Origin: an uncultured Holophagaceae bacterium
Lineage (GTDB): Bacteria > Acidobacteriota > Holophagae > Holophagales > Holophagaceae
Length of the DNA: 45,283 nucleotides
NCBI GenBank assembly: GCA_903843705.1
Contig: CAIMQW010000057.1
Location: 1 to 45,283, forward strand
Direction: 5' to 3'
Shown: positions 11,134-19,478 of the stretch, piece after piece
Position numbering within the stretch: position 1 is the first letter of the stretch
Layout of the letters: each line of letters starts with the position of its first letter
The notes under the pieces: model-generated
What the model was told of the DNA's origin: nothing
The model's database searches: none
Seen by the model: the letters and a program-made list of their open reading frames with translations, nothing else
Program-made: the position numbers and the translations under genes

Positions 11134-13722
11134 ATGAAGCAAGGGCCGCGTCGAAAGGTATACTTGCCGGACTCACATCAAGGGATCTGCTTGCCTTCTG
11201 ACGCCTCGCACTTCGGTTCCTACCGACTGGTCTCCCGGCTGGGAGAGGGCGCCATGGGTGAAGTCTGGCGAGCCCTCGACCTGCGGCTCGAGCGCGAGGT
11301 GGCACTCAAGCTCCTGAAGAATGCTGACGACCAGCGCCGCCAGGCGCTCATCGGCGAAGCCAAGCTGGCCTGTCAGCTGAACCACCCGAACATTGCCCAC
11401 ATCTACGATGCGGGCGAGGTGGAGGGCACGCCGTATATCGCCATGGAGCTCGTGGAAGGCCAGACTCTGCGGGCCCTGGTGGGCCGGCCCCTGGATGGGG
11501 AGGGCCTTCAGAGTCTGGCCCGGCAGGGGGCAGCAGCCCTCTCCCACGCGCACCAGAAGGGCATCGTCCACCGCGACATCAAGCCCGAGAATCTGCTGCT
11601 GACGGAGGAGGGCCAGCTCAAGATCCTGGATTTCGGCATTGCGCGCCGCGGCGCCGATGAGCCGCTGCGCGGCCAGGTTTCACACCACCTGACGCTGGTG
11701 GAGCGCACGGCGCCGGGCTACAGCCAGGGCACGCCCGCCTACATGAGCCCCGAGCAGGCCAATGGCCAGGCGCTCACGGGCCAGTCCGACCAGTTCAGCC
11801 TCGGCGTGGTGCTCTACGAGCTGGCCACCGGCGTGCATCCATTCCTGCGCGGCAGCCTAGTGGACACGCTCTACGCCGTGACTCGGGACGAGCCCCGGCC
11901 CCTCGCGGAGGCTCGGCCCGACCTGCCCCGCCCGCTCCAGGACGCCATCCACCGCCTCCTGGCCAAGGTCCCCCGGGACCGGTTCCCTAACCTGCAGGCC
12001 CTGGCGGTGGGCCTTGCCGAGAATGTACCCACGGCCACCGTGCCGAACCTTGCCAGCCCCGTGGATCCGCGGCGCAGCCGGCCTCGGCGCCTGCTCCTGG
12101 CCTCGGCCGGTGGCATCTTGCTGCTAGCGGCGGTCCTGGGGTTCTGGACGTGGCGCCGGGCGGAGGCCACGGGCCTGGGTGAAGCGCGTCGGGCCTCGCG
12201 AGAGGACTTCACCAAGGGCCGCCGGGTGGTGGCCATCCTGCCCCTGGAGCAGCTGCGGCCGGACCCGGAACACGCCTGGCTGAGCAATGGCTTCGCGGAC
12301 GCCATGGCCTTCGGCTTGGTGCGCCGGGAAGGACTCGCCGTGGTGGACCGCCTGCGGGTGATGGAGGCCATGCACCAGCTGGGCGACACGCCGGGCCAAG
12401 CGCCCCGCGCGGTGGGTGAACTGGGCCGCCAGCTGAAGGCCGAGCTGCTGGTCCTGGGCAGCTACCAGGTGGTGGCGGGCCAGCTGCGCATGGGCGTCCG
12501 GGTCGTGGATGCACTCCGGGGTTCCACCCTCCACCAGTTCCAGCTTGACCGCCCGGTGACGGAGTTGCTGAAGCTCGAGGACGAGCTGCAGCAGCGGCTG
12601 CCCCAGGAAATGGGTCTGGGCAGCGATCCCGGCGCCCTGCGCTCCCAGGCGCGGCTGCCGCGGACGCGGGAGCTCTATACCAAGGCGCTCCAGGTCTTCA
12701 CGGAAGGCAACCAGGACTCGGTGCGGCTGGCCAGTTCCCTCCTGGCCTCGGCCATCGAGCTGGAACCGGACTATGCGCCGACCCATGCGGAATATGCGTG
12801 GACCCTGGCGGAGCTGGGCGCCATCACGGCTCTCAGCCAGGGTCGCTACGATGAGGGCCAGGCGCTGCTCCGCAAGGGGAAAGCCGCGGCGGAAAAGGCC
12901 ATGCGCCTGGATCCCAGCGCCTCCCAGGCCTACCGGGCGCTGGCCTCTATTCAGCTGCGCCTGGGCGACCTGGAGGGTGCCAGCCAGATGGCGCTGCAGG
13001 CCGTGCGCCTGGATCCCGCCGACCACAAGGCCTACGACGTACTGGCCGATGTCTTCGCGGGGCTGGACGGCGAGGACAACCACCAGGCCGCCCACCGGTA
13101 TTTTGAAAAATCGCTCAGCCTGTTCCCGGAGGGCTGGCAGGCCCACCACCGGTTGGGGGTGCTGCTCCAGAACGAGGGCAACCTGCCTGAGGCGCTCAAA
13201 CACGCGGACCGCGCCTTGGCTCTGCGTCCCACGGTGGAGTTCGCCTACGTCACCGCGGCGGACGCCCTGCTCTGGATGGGCCGCAGCACCGAGGCCGAGG
13301 TGCGCCTGAAGGCCGGCCTGCGGGAAGTGCCGAGCTCGAACGTGCTGCGGAGCCTGCTGGCCTATACCGCCTGGGACCGCCAAGACCGCGTGGCTGCCGA
13401 GGGCTACCTCAAGGAGCTCGAAGGCGCCTGGCCTGCTGGCCACTCGAACACGATCCTGCTGGCCGGAGTGAAGCAGGCTGTGTCGGGGGATGGGGCCGGC
13501 GCGCGCGACCGGTTCGATGCCTTCCGGCAGCAGCTCGCGGCGTCGGACCTCGCCGCCAAGAAGCACAACGAGCGGCGGGTGCTCTCCGTGAACCTCTACT
13601 TCATGGCCCGCATGGTGGCCCGACTCGGCGACCGCGCTGCAGCCCTGGCCATGGTGGAGCTCGCGGACCGGCTGCATGCCGGCAAGCTCAAGGTTTCCAG
13701 CCAGGACCCCGCCTTCCGCTGA
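11134..13722 (+). CDS. Serine/threonine protein kinase, TM, TolB-like and TPR domains
   Basis: YRLVSRLGEGAMGEVWRALDLRLEREVALKLL; HQKGIVHRDIKPENLLLTEEGQLKILDFGIAR; TM (RLLLASAGGILLLAAVLGFWTW); C-terminal TPRs. Start may instead be TTG 11191 (see findings). Confidence 0.92.
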   Translation: MKQGPRRKVYLPDSHQGICLPSDASHFGSYRLVSRLGEGAMGEVWRALDLRLEREVALKLLKNADDQRRQALIGEAKLACQLNHPNIAHIYDAGEVEGTPYIAMELVEGQTLRALVGRPLDGEGLQSLARQGAAALSHAHQKGIVHRDIKPENLLLTEEGQLKILDFGIARRGADEPLRGQVSHHLTLVERTAPGYSQGTPAYMSPEQANGQALTGQSDQFSLGVVLYELATGVHPFLRGSLVDTLYAVTRDEPRPLAEARPDLPRPLQDAIHRLLAKVPRDRFPNLQALAVGLAENVPTATVPNLASPVDPRRSRPRRLLLASAGGILLLAAVLGFWTWRRAEATGLGEARRASREDFTKGRRVVAILPLEQLRPDPEHAWLSNGFADAMAFGLVRREGLAVVDRLRVMEAMHQLGDTPGQAPRAVGELGRQLKAELLVLGSYQVVAGQLRMGVRVVDALRGSTLHQFQLDRPVTELLKLEDELQQRLPQEMGLGSDPGALRSQARLPRTRELYTKALQVFTEGNQDSVRLASSLLASAIELEPDYAPTHAEYAWTLAELGAITALSQGRYDEGQALLRKGKAAAEKAMRLDPSASQAYRALASIQLRLGDLEGASQMALQAVRLDPADHKAYDVLADVFAGLDGEDNHQAAHRYFEKSLSLFPEGWQAHHRLGVLLQNEGNLPEALKHADRALALRPTVEFAYVTAADALLWMGRSTEAEVRLKAGLREVPSSNVLRSLLAYTAWDRQDRVAAEGYLKELEGAWPAGHSNTILLAGVKQAVSGDGAGARDRFDAFRQQLAASDLAAKKHNERRVLSVNLYFMARMVARLGDRAAALAMVELADRLHAGKLKVSSQDPAFR

Positions 13723-13742
13723 GCCTGCAGGGCCGCGCTCTC

Positions 13743-13800
13743 TTCGGTGCTCTTGGCGCCTGCTCGGTATCGGCTGCGCCGATACGTGAGCCAAACCGAA
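13743..13800. terminator. Nested long hairpin between convergent genes, candidate bidirectional terminator
   Basis: TTCGGT(13743-13748)/ACCGAA(13795-13800); TTGGC(13753-13757)/GCCAA(13790-13794); GTATCGGC(13767-13774)-TGC-GCCGATAC(13778-13785). Confidence 0.5.
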
Positions 13801-13839
13801 ATGTCCTGTCTTCGTGGTGAGAAGAATCAACCCAGGTGA

Positions 13840-14619
13840 TTAGACCGCCGCAGCCTGTCCGGCGCGGGCCTCGGCTACGAGGGCTTCGATGCGCTGGCGA
13901 ACTTCGGCGGCCAGGGCATCGCGGTCGGCATGATCTGCGGGGTAGACCGGATCCCCCACGAGCATGGTGAAGCGCCCGGGCCGGATGCGCAGGCCGCCGG
14001 AGGGCAGCGCATTGAAGCCGCCGACGGTGGCCATGGGGACGATGGGCACCCCAGCGTCCAGGGCCAGGGCGAAGCCGCCCTTCTTGAAGTGCAGCAGCTC
14101 GCCGGTGCGGCTGCGGGTGCCCTCGGGGAAGATCACTACGTTCTTGCCGCCGCGGATCTGCCGGGCGGCGTCCTTGATGCTCTGGATGGCCTTCTCCCGG
14201 TCGCCCCGGTTGATGAAGATCACGCCCGCAGCCCAGCCCGCCCAGCCGATGAAGGGCACGTACTTCAGCTCCTGCTTGCCGATGTAGACCGCGGGCAGGG
14301 GTAGGGCGGCCACGAGATACGGTGGGTCCAGCTGGCTCTCGTGGTTGGACATGAAGATCACGGGCTGCCGGCCCTCGCGGATGGCCTCGGGCATCCGCTC
14401 CCAGCCCCCGAGGCTGAAGGGGATGTCGCAGAACCAGGCCACGCAGTTCGCGAACATGGGGGCGATCGCGAAGAAGGCCCGCGGACGGCCGAGGAATGGC
14501 ACCGCCAGCAGGACGCTGATCACCGTGACCGGGACCATGCCCAGCACGAAGACCGCCATCAAGAATGCACCGATACCCGTGTCCCGCCAGTTGGCCACGC
14601 AGCCCCCCCCTGCTTCCAA
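13840..14619 (-). CDS. plsC: 1-acyl-sn-glycerol-3-phosphate acyltransferase
   Basis: FMSNHESQLDPPYLVAALP (NHX4D), KYVPFIGWAGWAAGVIFINRGD, NVVIFPEGTRSRTGELLHFKKGGFALAL. Confidence 0.9.
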   Translation of the reverse strand: MEAGGGCVANWRDTGIGAFLMAVFVLGMVPVTVISVLLAVPFLGRPRAFFAIAPMFANCVAWFCDIPFSLGGWERMPEAIREGRQPVIFMSNHESQLDPPYLVAALPLPAVYIGKQELKYVPFIGWAGWAAGVIFINRGDREKAIQSIKDAARQIRGGKNVVIFPEGTRSRTGELLHFKKGGFALALDAGVPIVPMATVGGFNALPSGGLRIRPGRFTMLVGDPVYPADHADRDALAAEVRQRIEALVAEARAGQAAAV

Positions 14620-14647
14620 GCTATCAGTTCAGGGCTGGGGTCGCCAA

Positions 14648-15364
14648 TCAGCCGCGGTTGGCGGCCTCCATGGCCACTGCCCGGGGATGCAGCAGCTGGT
14701 TCTCCAGGTAGATGTGCAGGTGCGTGTCCGCCTCCAGCACTCGGAGGCCGTCGTAGAGCGCCTGGAAGCTCGCGCAGCCGTCGGTTGGAACCATGTAGCC
14801 CTGGGTGAAGGCCCGGAGGTCCGCCAGCATCCCGCCGACGGCTTCGTGCTCGGCCTCCATGACGCGAATGGGGCTCTGGACCGTGCCAAAGCAGGCGGAG
14901 CCGCTCTCGCCGGCCTCCATTTGCCGGATGAAGGGGAAGAGGATCTGCTCTTCCTTCATGAGGTGGGGGATCAGGTCCGCGGAGAGCTCCTCGAACCGCG
15001 CGGAGACATCCTGCAACTCGGGATGATTCTCTCCGTGGGCGCGGAGCACCTTCTGGAGGAGGGCCTCCAGCCGCGGCAACTCCGCGCGCAGGTAGGCGTG
15101 GTGGCTGCTCTCGAGGTGGTCCATCAGGGCTGTCAGGGAGGCCTTGAGCCAGGACTGCGGCGAGGGGGCATCCGGGGCGGGCACCTCCAGAGCCGTGAGC
15201 CCCGTCAGGATCGCTTCCGGAGCCAGGCCCGCGGCCACGCAGGCCTCCCCCAGCGTGCGGTGGCCGCCACAGCAGTAATCCACGCCCTGGCCTTCCAGGT
15301 AGCGCATGGCTTGGGGCCAGGCGAGGACGACGTCGCCAACCTTGGTGCCGAGATCGATGGTCAT
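14648..15364 (-). CDS. ric: Iron-sulfur cluster repair di-iron protein (Ric/ScdA/YtfE family)
   Basis: MTIDLGTKVGDVVLAWPQAMRYLEGQGVDYCCGGHRTLGEAC (ScdA_N with CCGG), then hemerythrin-like His/Glu-rich region (DHLESSHHAYLRAELPRLE; HLMKEEQILFPFIRQME; EAEHEAVGGMLADLR). Confidence 0.92.
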   Translation of the reverse strand: MTIDLGTKVGDVVLAWPQAMRYLEGQGVDYCCGGHRTLGEACVAAGLAPEAILTGLTALEVPAPDAPSPQSWLKASLTALMDHLESSHHAYLRAELPRLEALLQKVLRAHGENHPELQDVSARFEELSADLIPHLMKEEQILFPFIRQMEAGESGSACFGTVQSPIRVMEAEHEAVGGMLADLRAFTQGYMVPTDGCASFQALYDGLRVLEADTHLHIYLENQLLHPRAVAMEAANRG

Positions 15365-15436
15365 GGGGTCTCCTTGGTTCGGCCTGGAGACCCCACCCCG
15401 CGGGCGGACGACCAAGGCTCATCCTTAAATCATACA

Positions 15437-15467
15437 AAAAAGATCACCTATTCTGTAATATCTTTTT
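15437..15467. repeat. Inverted repeat, 8-bp arms, 15-nt spacer (candidate operator)
   Basis: AAAAAGAT (15437-15444) ... ATCTTTTT (15460-15467). Confidence 0.55.
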
Positions 15468-15475
15468 ATATTGAT

Positions 15476-15506
15476 ATATCTAATTTATTTTCAATAAATT
15501 AGATAT
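15476..15506. repeat. Palindrome, 14-bp perfect arms, 3-nt centre (candidate operator upstream of ric)
   Basis: ATATCTAATTTATT-TTC-AATAAATTAGATAT. Confidence 0.7.
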
Positions 15507-15515
15507 TGAAAAAAG

Positions 15516-15839
15516 TTAGGGCACGGGGTCGGATCCGCCCTGAGTCAGGGGGGAACACCGCAGGATGCGCCAGGTGGTGAGGAGCCCGCCCCGCAGGGTG
15601 CCGAACTTCTGGACGCAGGCCAGGCCGTAGTGGCTGCAGGTGGGGGTGAACTTGCACTGGGTGGGCAGGTGCTCCGAGAGGACGGCCTGGTAGGCGCGGA
15701 TGGCGCCTCGGCAGGCCCAGGCGGTGGGCTGGAAGCGCACCGGCAGAAAGGCCTCCAGGACCAGGAGCAGGGCCACGGTCGCCGCGGGATGAGCCAGCAG
15801 CCAGAGATACACCCTAGGCCCCCGCGGCGGCATCGGCAT
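15516..15839 (-). CDS. yidD: Membrane protein insertion efficiency factor
   Basis: RAYQAVLSEHLPTQCKFTPTCSHYGLACVQKFGTLRGGLLTTWRILRCSPLTQGGSDPVP: YidD signature. Start uncertain (overlaps the ispG 3' end). Confidence 0.92.
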   Translation of the reverse strand: MPMPPRGPRVYLWLLAHPAATVALLLVLEAFLPVRFQPTAWACRGAIRAYQAVLSEHLPTQCKFTPTCSHYGLACVQKFGTLRGGLLTTWRILRCSPLTQGGSDPVP

Positions 15840-16923
15840 CGGCCTTCACCTTGCGGGCCTCCTCAAGGAACGCGGGGACCAGGTCCTCCTCCTTCACCCG
15901 GCGGATCAGCTCGCCCTTGCGGTAGATGAGTCCCTCGCCCGCGCCGCCAGCCACCCCGAGGTCCGCGTCCCGGGCCTCGCCGGGGCCGTTCACTACGCAG
16001 CCCATGACCGCGTAGGTGATGTTCTCGTGGTTGATCAGCTTGAGGCCTTCCTCGATCTCATTGGCCACCCGGTTGAGGTCGATCTGCACCCGGCCGCAGC
16101 TGGGGCAGCTCACCATGCGGAACCCGCCGGTGCGCAGGGCCAGGGAGCGCAGCAGCTCATGGCCCACGCGGCACTCGTCCTCGCCCTCGCCGGTCAGGGA
16201 GACGCGGATGGTGTCGCCCAGGCCCTCGGCCAGCAGGATGCCCATGCCCGCGCTGGAGCGGATGGTGCCGCCGAAGGGCGTGCCGGCCTCGGTGATGCCC
16301 AGGTGGAAGGGGTAGTCCACCTGCTTGGCCAGCAGCCGGTAGGCCTGCACCGTGCGTACCACGTCGCTGGCCTTGAGGCTGATCTTGATGTCGCGAAAGC
16401 CCTCGCGCTCCAGCACGTCGATGTGGCGCAGGGCGCTCTCCACCATGGCCTCGGGGGTGGCGGAGCCGAACTTCTCCAGGAGGTCCTTCTCGAGGCTGCC
16501 GCCGTTGACACCGATGCGGATGGGGATGTTCTTGGCGCCGGCCTTGTCGACCACAGCCCGGACCCGGTCCTGGCTGCCGATGTTGCCTGGATTGATCCGT
16601 AGGCAGGCCGCGCCGCCGTCCGCGGCCACCAGGGCCAGGCGGTAGTCGAAGTGGATGTCCGCCACCACGGGGATGGGGCTGCGGTCACAGATCTCGTGGA
16701 AGACCTCCCCGGCCTTGGTGGTGGGAACGCTGACCCGCACGATCTCGCAGCCGGAATTGGCATAGGCGTAGATCTGGCTGAGGGTCGCCTCCACGTCCCG
16801 GCTATCGGTCTTGGTCATGCTCTGGACGGTGATGGGCGCGTCCCCGCCCACCGGTACCGGACCCACCATGATCTGCCGAGTCATCCGGCGCGGGGCGAGG
16901 GGCAGGCTTTCGTATCCGGACAT
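15814..16923 (-). CDS. ispG: 4-hydroxy-3-methylbut-2-enyl-diphosphate synthase
   Basis: ITVQSMTKTDSRDVEATLSQIYAYANSGCEIVRVSVP; LRINPGNIG; VSCPSCGRVQIDL; YAVMGCVVNGPGEARDADLGVAGG. Confidence 0.97.
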   Translation of the reverse strand: MSGYESLPLAPRRMTRQIMVGPVPVGGDAPITVQSMTKTDSRDVEATLSQIYAYANSGCEIVRVSVPTTKAGEVFHEICDRSPIPVVADIHFDYRLALVAADGGAACLRINPGNIGSQDRVRAVVDKAGAKNIPIRIGVNGGSLEKDLLEKFGSATPEAMVESALRHIDVLEREGFRDIKISLKASDVVRTVQAYRLLAKQVDYPFHLGITEAGTPFGGTIRSSAGMGILLAEGLGDTIRVSLTGEGEDECRVGHELLRSLALRTGGFRMVSCPSCGRVQIDLNRVANEIEEGLKLINHENITYAVMGCVVNGPGEARDADLGVAGGAGEGLIYRKGELIRRVKEEDLVPAFLEEARKVKADADAAAGA

Positions 16924-16975
16924 GGGGCCTCGGTCAAAGGGCCAAGTTTACCCGCCAATGGGTCCCGGTACGCAA

Positions 16976-17000
16976 AGCGCGGCCCCAGGGGGGCCGCGCT
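16976..17000 (-). terminator. Hairpin downstream of flgE
   Basis: AGCGCGGCCCC-agg-GGGGCCGCGCT, 11-bp perfect stem, 17 bp past the flgE stop, followed on the minus strand by a short TTT. Confidence 0.7.
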
Positions 17001-17016
17001 CAAGGAACAGAAGGAC

Positions 17017-18741
17017 CTACTGCTTGAGGTTCAGGGTCACCTGCAGCAGCTCGTCGGTGGTGGTGACGATCTTCGCGTTGGCCTGGTAGCCGCGCTGGCT
17101 GACGATGAGCTTGGTGAACTCGCTGGCGACATCGACGTTGGACAGCTCGAGGTTGGAGCCGAGGATGCCTCCGCGGCCGGCCGCATTCGCCACCCCAATG
17201 GTCGGGGCGCCCGAGGCCAGGGTCTGGCCCCAGTGGTTGTTCCCGGATTGCTGGAGGCCGTTGGTGTTGGTGAAGGAGGAGAGGGCGAGCTGGGCCAGGT
17301 TGAGGATCTGGCCGTTGGTGAAGGTGCCGCTGATGATGCCATCCTGGTCCACGGTCATGCTCTGCAGGGTGCCGGCCGGGTAGCCGTCCTGGGTGCTGCT
17401 GATCGTGGCGTTCGCCGAGCTGAGGCCCGTAAAGTTGGACGTCTGGTTGGCGCCCATGATGTCCAGGGTGATGGTGTTGGAGGTTCCACTGAGCCAGGGG
17501 ATGGTGATGGTGGGATTGTTGGTGGTGGTCGGGTTGTTGATTGGCGCCCCGGGCACGCCCAACTGAGTGAGGTTGCCGCTGGCATCGAAGCCCATGATGC
17601 CGGTGTAGACGACGGCCCGCTTCGATCCGTCCGGATTCAGCGCCGCGTCTCGGACCTTGTATGTCCAGGTGAGGTTGCCGGTCAGATTGCCGCCAGCCTG
17701 GGTGATGGTGCCGGCGGTGCTCAACGCCAGGCTGTTGCCGAAGGTCGACGGGGAGAAGGCGATGGTGTTGGACACACCGGTGGAGGTGGTGATGACCAGG
17801 GGATTGGTCTCCGTCAGGATGGGGGACCCGGTGCCCCAGTCAATGGCGCCCTTGCCCACGGAAGCCGGGGCACCCGGGGTGGCATCGGTGATGTTGTAGG
17901 TCCAGTGGTCGGGTACGAAGGGCGTATCCGGGGCCGGGGCGACGCCGGCGACGAACGGGTTGCCGGCCGTCTTGTGGTAGGTGATGGTCAAGGCGTGCGA
18001 GACACCCTGGCTGTCGTAGACGCTCCCGGTCTGGGCCACATCCGCAGCGACGGCAGCGGCGCTGAGGTTGACTCCGGAGAAAGAGAGGCTGGTGGTGGGC
18101 GACTGGGCATTGGCCGTCTTGGTGTAGTCGATGACCATGTTCTGGACTTGGCCCAGGCTGTCGTAGACCTGCACGGGGGAGGAGTAGGTGCTGTTCAGGG
18201 CGGCGGAAGCGTTCAGGTTGACGTTCAAGCCCACATTGGCCGTGGCCTGGGCGCCGGCGGTGGCGGCGGAGATCTGGATGGGAGCGGCCGCGCCAGTGGT
18301 GATGACGCTGCCGACACCGTTCGCTACGGTGCGGTTCCAGCCCATGACATTGGCGCCGTCACTGGCCACGAGGTAGCCATCGCTGTTGCGGGTGAAGTTG
18401 CCCGCGCGGCTGAACACTTGCGTGCCGCCCGCCGTCTGTAGGGTGAAGAAGCCGTTGCCCTGGATGGCCATGTCCAGGGCGTTGCCCGTGGACTGGAAGG
18501 AGGACTGGGCGAAGTTCTGGTTCACGGAGTTCATCTGCACGCCCAACCCGAACTGGATGGGGTTGCCGTTGCCCTGGGTGGACGAGGCCCCCGCGGTGCT
18601 GAAGATGTCGCGGAAGGTCATGTCCGAGCCCTTGAACCCCACGGTGTTGATGTTCGAGAGGTTGTTGCCGATCACGTTCAAGGCGCTGGAGTTCGTGGCG
18701 AGGCCGGAGAGGCCGGAGTAGAAGGCGGAGTAAAGGCTCAT
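17017..18741 (-). CDS. flgE: Flagellar hook protein FlgE
   Basis: MSLYSAFYSGLSGLATNSSALNVIGNNLSNINTVGFKGSDMTFRDIFS; C terminus LELSNVDVASEFTKLIVSQRGYQANAKIVTTTDELLQVTLNLKQ. Confidence 0.97.
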   Translation of the reverse strand: MSLYSAFYSGLSGLATNSSALNVIGNNLSNINTVGFKGSDMTFRDIFSTAGASSTQGNGNPIQFGLGVQMNSVNQNFAQSSFQSTGNALDMAIQGNGFFTLQTAGGTQVFSRAGNFTRNSDGYLVASDGANVMGWNRTVANGVGSVITTGAAAPIQISAATAGAQATANVGLNVNLNASAALNSTYSSPVQVYDSLGQVQNMVIDYTKTANAQSPTTSLSFSGVNLSAAAVAADVAQTGSVYDSQGVSHALTITYHKTAGNPFVAGVAPAPDTPFVPDHWTYNITDATPGAPASVGKGAIDWGTGSPILTETNPLVITTSTGVSNTIAFSPSTFGNSLALSTAGTITQAGGNLTGNLTWTYKVRDAALNPDGSKRAVVYTGIMGFDASGNLTQLGVPGAPINNPTTTNNPTITIPWLSGTSNTITLDIMGANQTSNFTGLSSANATISSTQDGYPAGTLQSMTVDQDGIISGTFTNGQILNLAQLALSSFTNTNGLQQSGNNHWGQTLASGAPTIGVANAAGRGGILGSNLELSNVDVASEFTKLIVSQRGYQANAKIVTTTDELLQVTLNLKQ

Positions 18742-18771
18742 TGGGGCTCCTGGGTTGAGAGGCGGAACGGA

Positions 18772-19449
18772 TCAGGCAGAGATGCCGAGGACCTTGGACA
18801 TGAGGAAGGTGTTGGTTCCGGAGGTGAGAGAGATGGTGCCGCCGCTGGAGAAGGCCACCGAGTCCACCTTCATGATCAGGCTCGTCTGGAAGGGCACCGC
18901 TGTGCCGTTCGCACCGGTGGCGCTGACGCTCACTGAGTAGGCGCCATCGGCCAGCTGGTTGCCATTGACGTCCTTGCCGTCCCAGGCGACCGTCGCCTTG
19001 CCGGCGGCAAGCTGGCCGCGGGGGATCATCGCCACGGTGTTCCCGCTGGCATCCTTCACGGTGTAGGTGACGTTCGCGGGAGAGTTCAGATAGATGTTCA
19101 TGGCGGCCTTGCCGGACTGCAGGTTGAAGCCCGAGCCGTCCACCTCGACCGTCTTGCCGATCAACGCTGCGGCCTGCCCCTGGAACAGCCCCATGTTCTG
19201 GGTCTGCAGTCCCTGGAGCAGCGTGTTGGTCTGCTGCGCCTGCTCGAGGCTGGAGAAGCTGGTCATCTGCTGGACCATCTGGTTGGGATCCTGCCCGCTG
19301 GCGGACGTCGGGTCCTGATTCTTCAGCTGGGCCACCAGCAGCTTGAGGAAGCTGTCCTTGTCCAGGGCGTTCTTGGCGGATGCGGTGGTGGCGGACGAAC
19401 TGGCTGCCGCCGCCGAGGTGATCATGCCGGTCTCCATGGGGACCTCCAT
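18772..19449 (-). CDS. flgD: Flagellar hook assembly (capping) protein FlgD
   Basis: DSFLKLLVAQLKNQDPTSASGQDPNQMVQQMTSFSSLEQ; C-terminal Ig-like NVTYTVKDASGNTV..GKATVAWDGKDVNGNQLADGAYSVSV. Start may be the internal METGM. Confidence 0.95.
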   Translation of the reverse strand: MEVPMETGMITSAAAASSSATTASAKNALDKDSFLKLLVAQLKNQDPTSASGQDPNQMVQQMTSFSSLEQAQQTNTLLQGLQTQNMGLFQGQAAALIGKTVEVDGSGFNLQSGKAAMNIYLNSPANVTYTVKDASGNTVAMIPRGQLAAGKATVAWDGKDVNGNQLADGAYSVSVSATGANGTAVPFQTSLIMKVDSVAFSSGGTISLTSGTNTFLMSKVLGISA

Positions 19450-19478
19450 AGCTAGGGGTGTTTCAGGAAGCGTGCCGA

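Noticed and set aside
12124-13830. 568-aa minus-strand ORF opposite the Ser/Thr kinase
   Set aside because: Antisense of the TPR region, no domain signature.
14345-15502. 385-aa plus-strand ORF over plsC/ric
   Set aside because: Antisense to two well-identified genes and ends inside the AT-rich operator island.
16651-18441. 596-aa plus-strand ORF antisense to ispG/flgE
   Set aside because: Low-complexity Gly/Asp/Val-rich shadow translation opposite confidently identified genes; an artefact of high GC content.
19455-19475. Third sigma-54-like sequence (TCGGCACGCTTCCTGAAA, minus strand) before flgD
   Set aside because: The -12 dinucleotide is GA rather than GC; overlaps the end of fliK, so probably chance.
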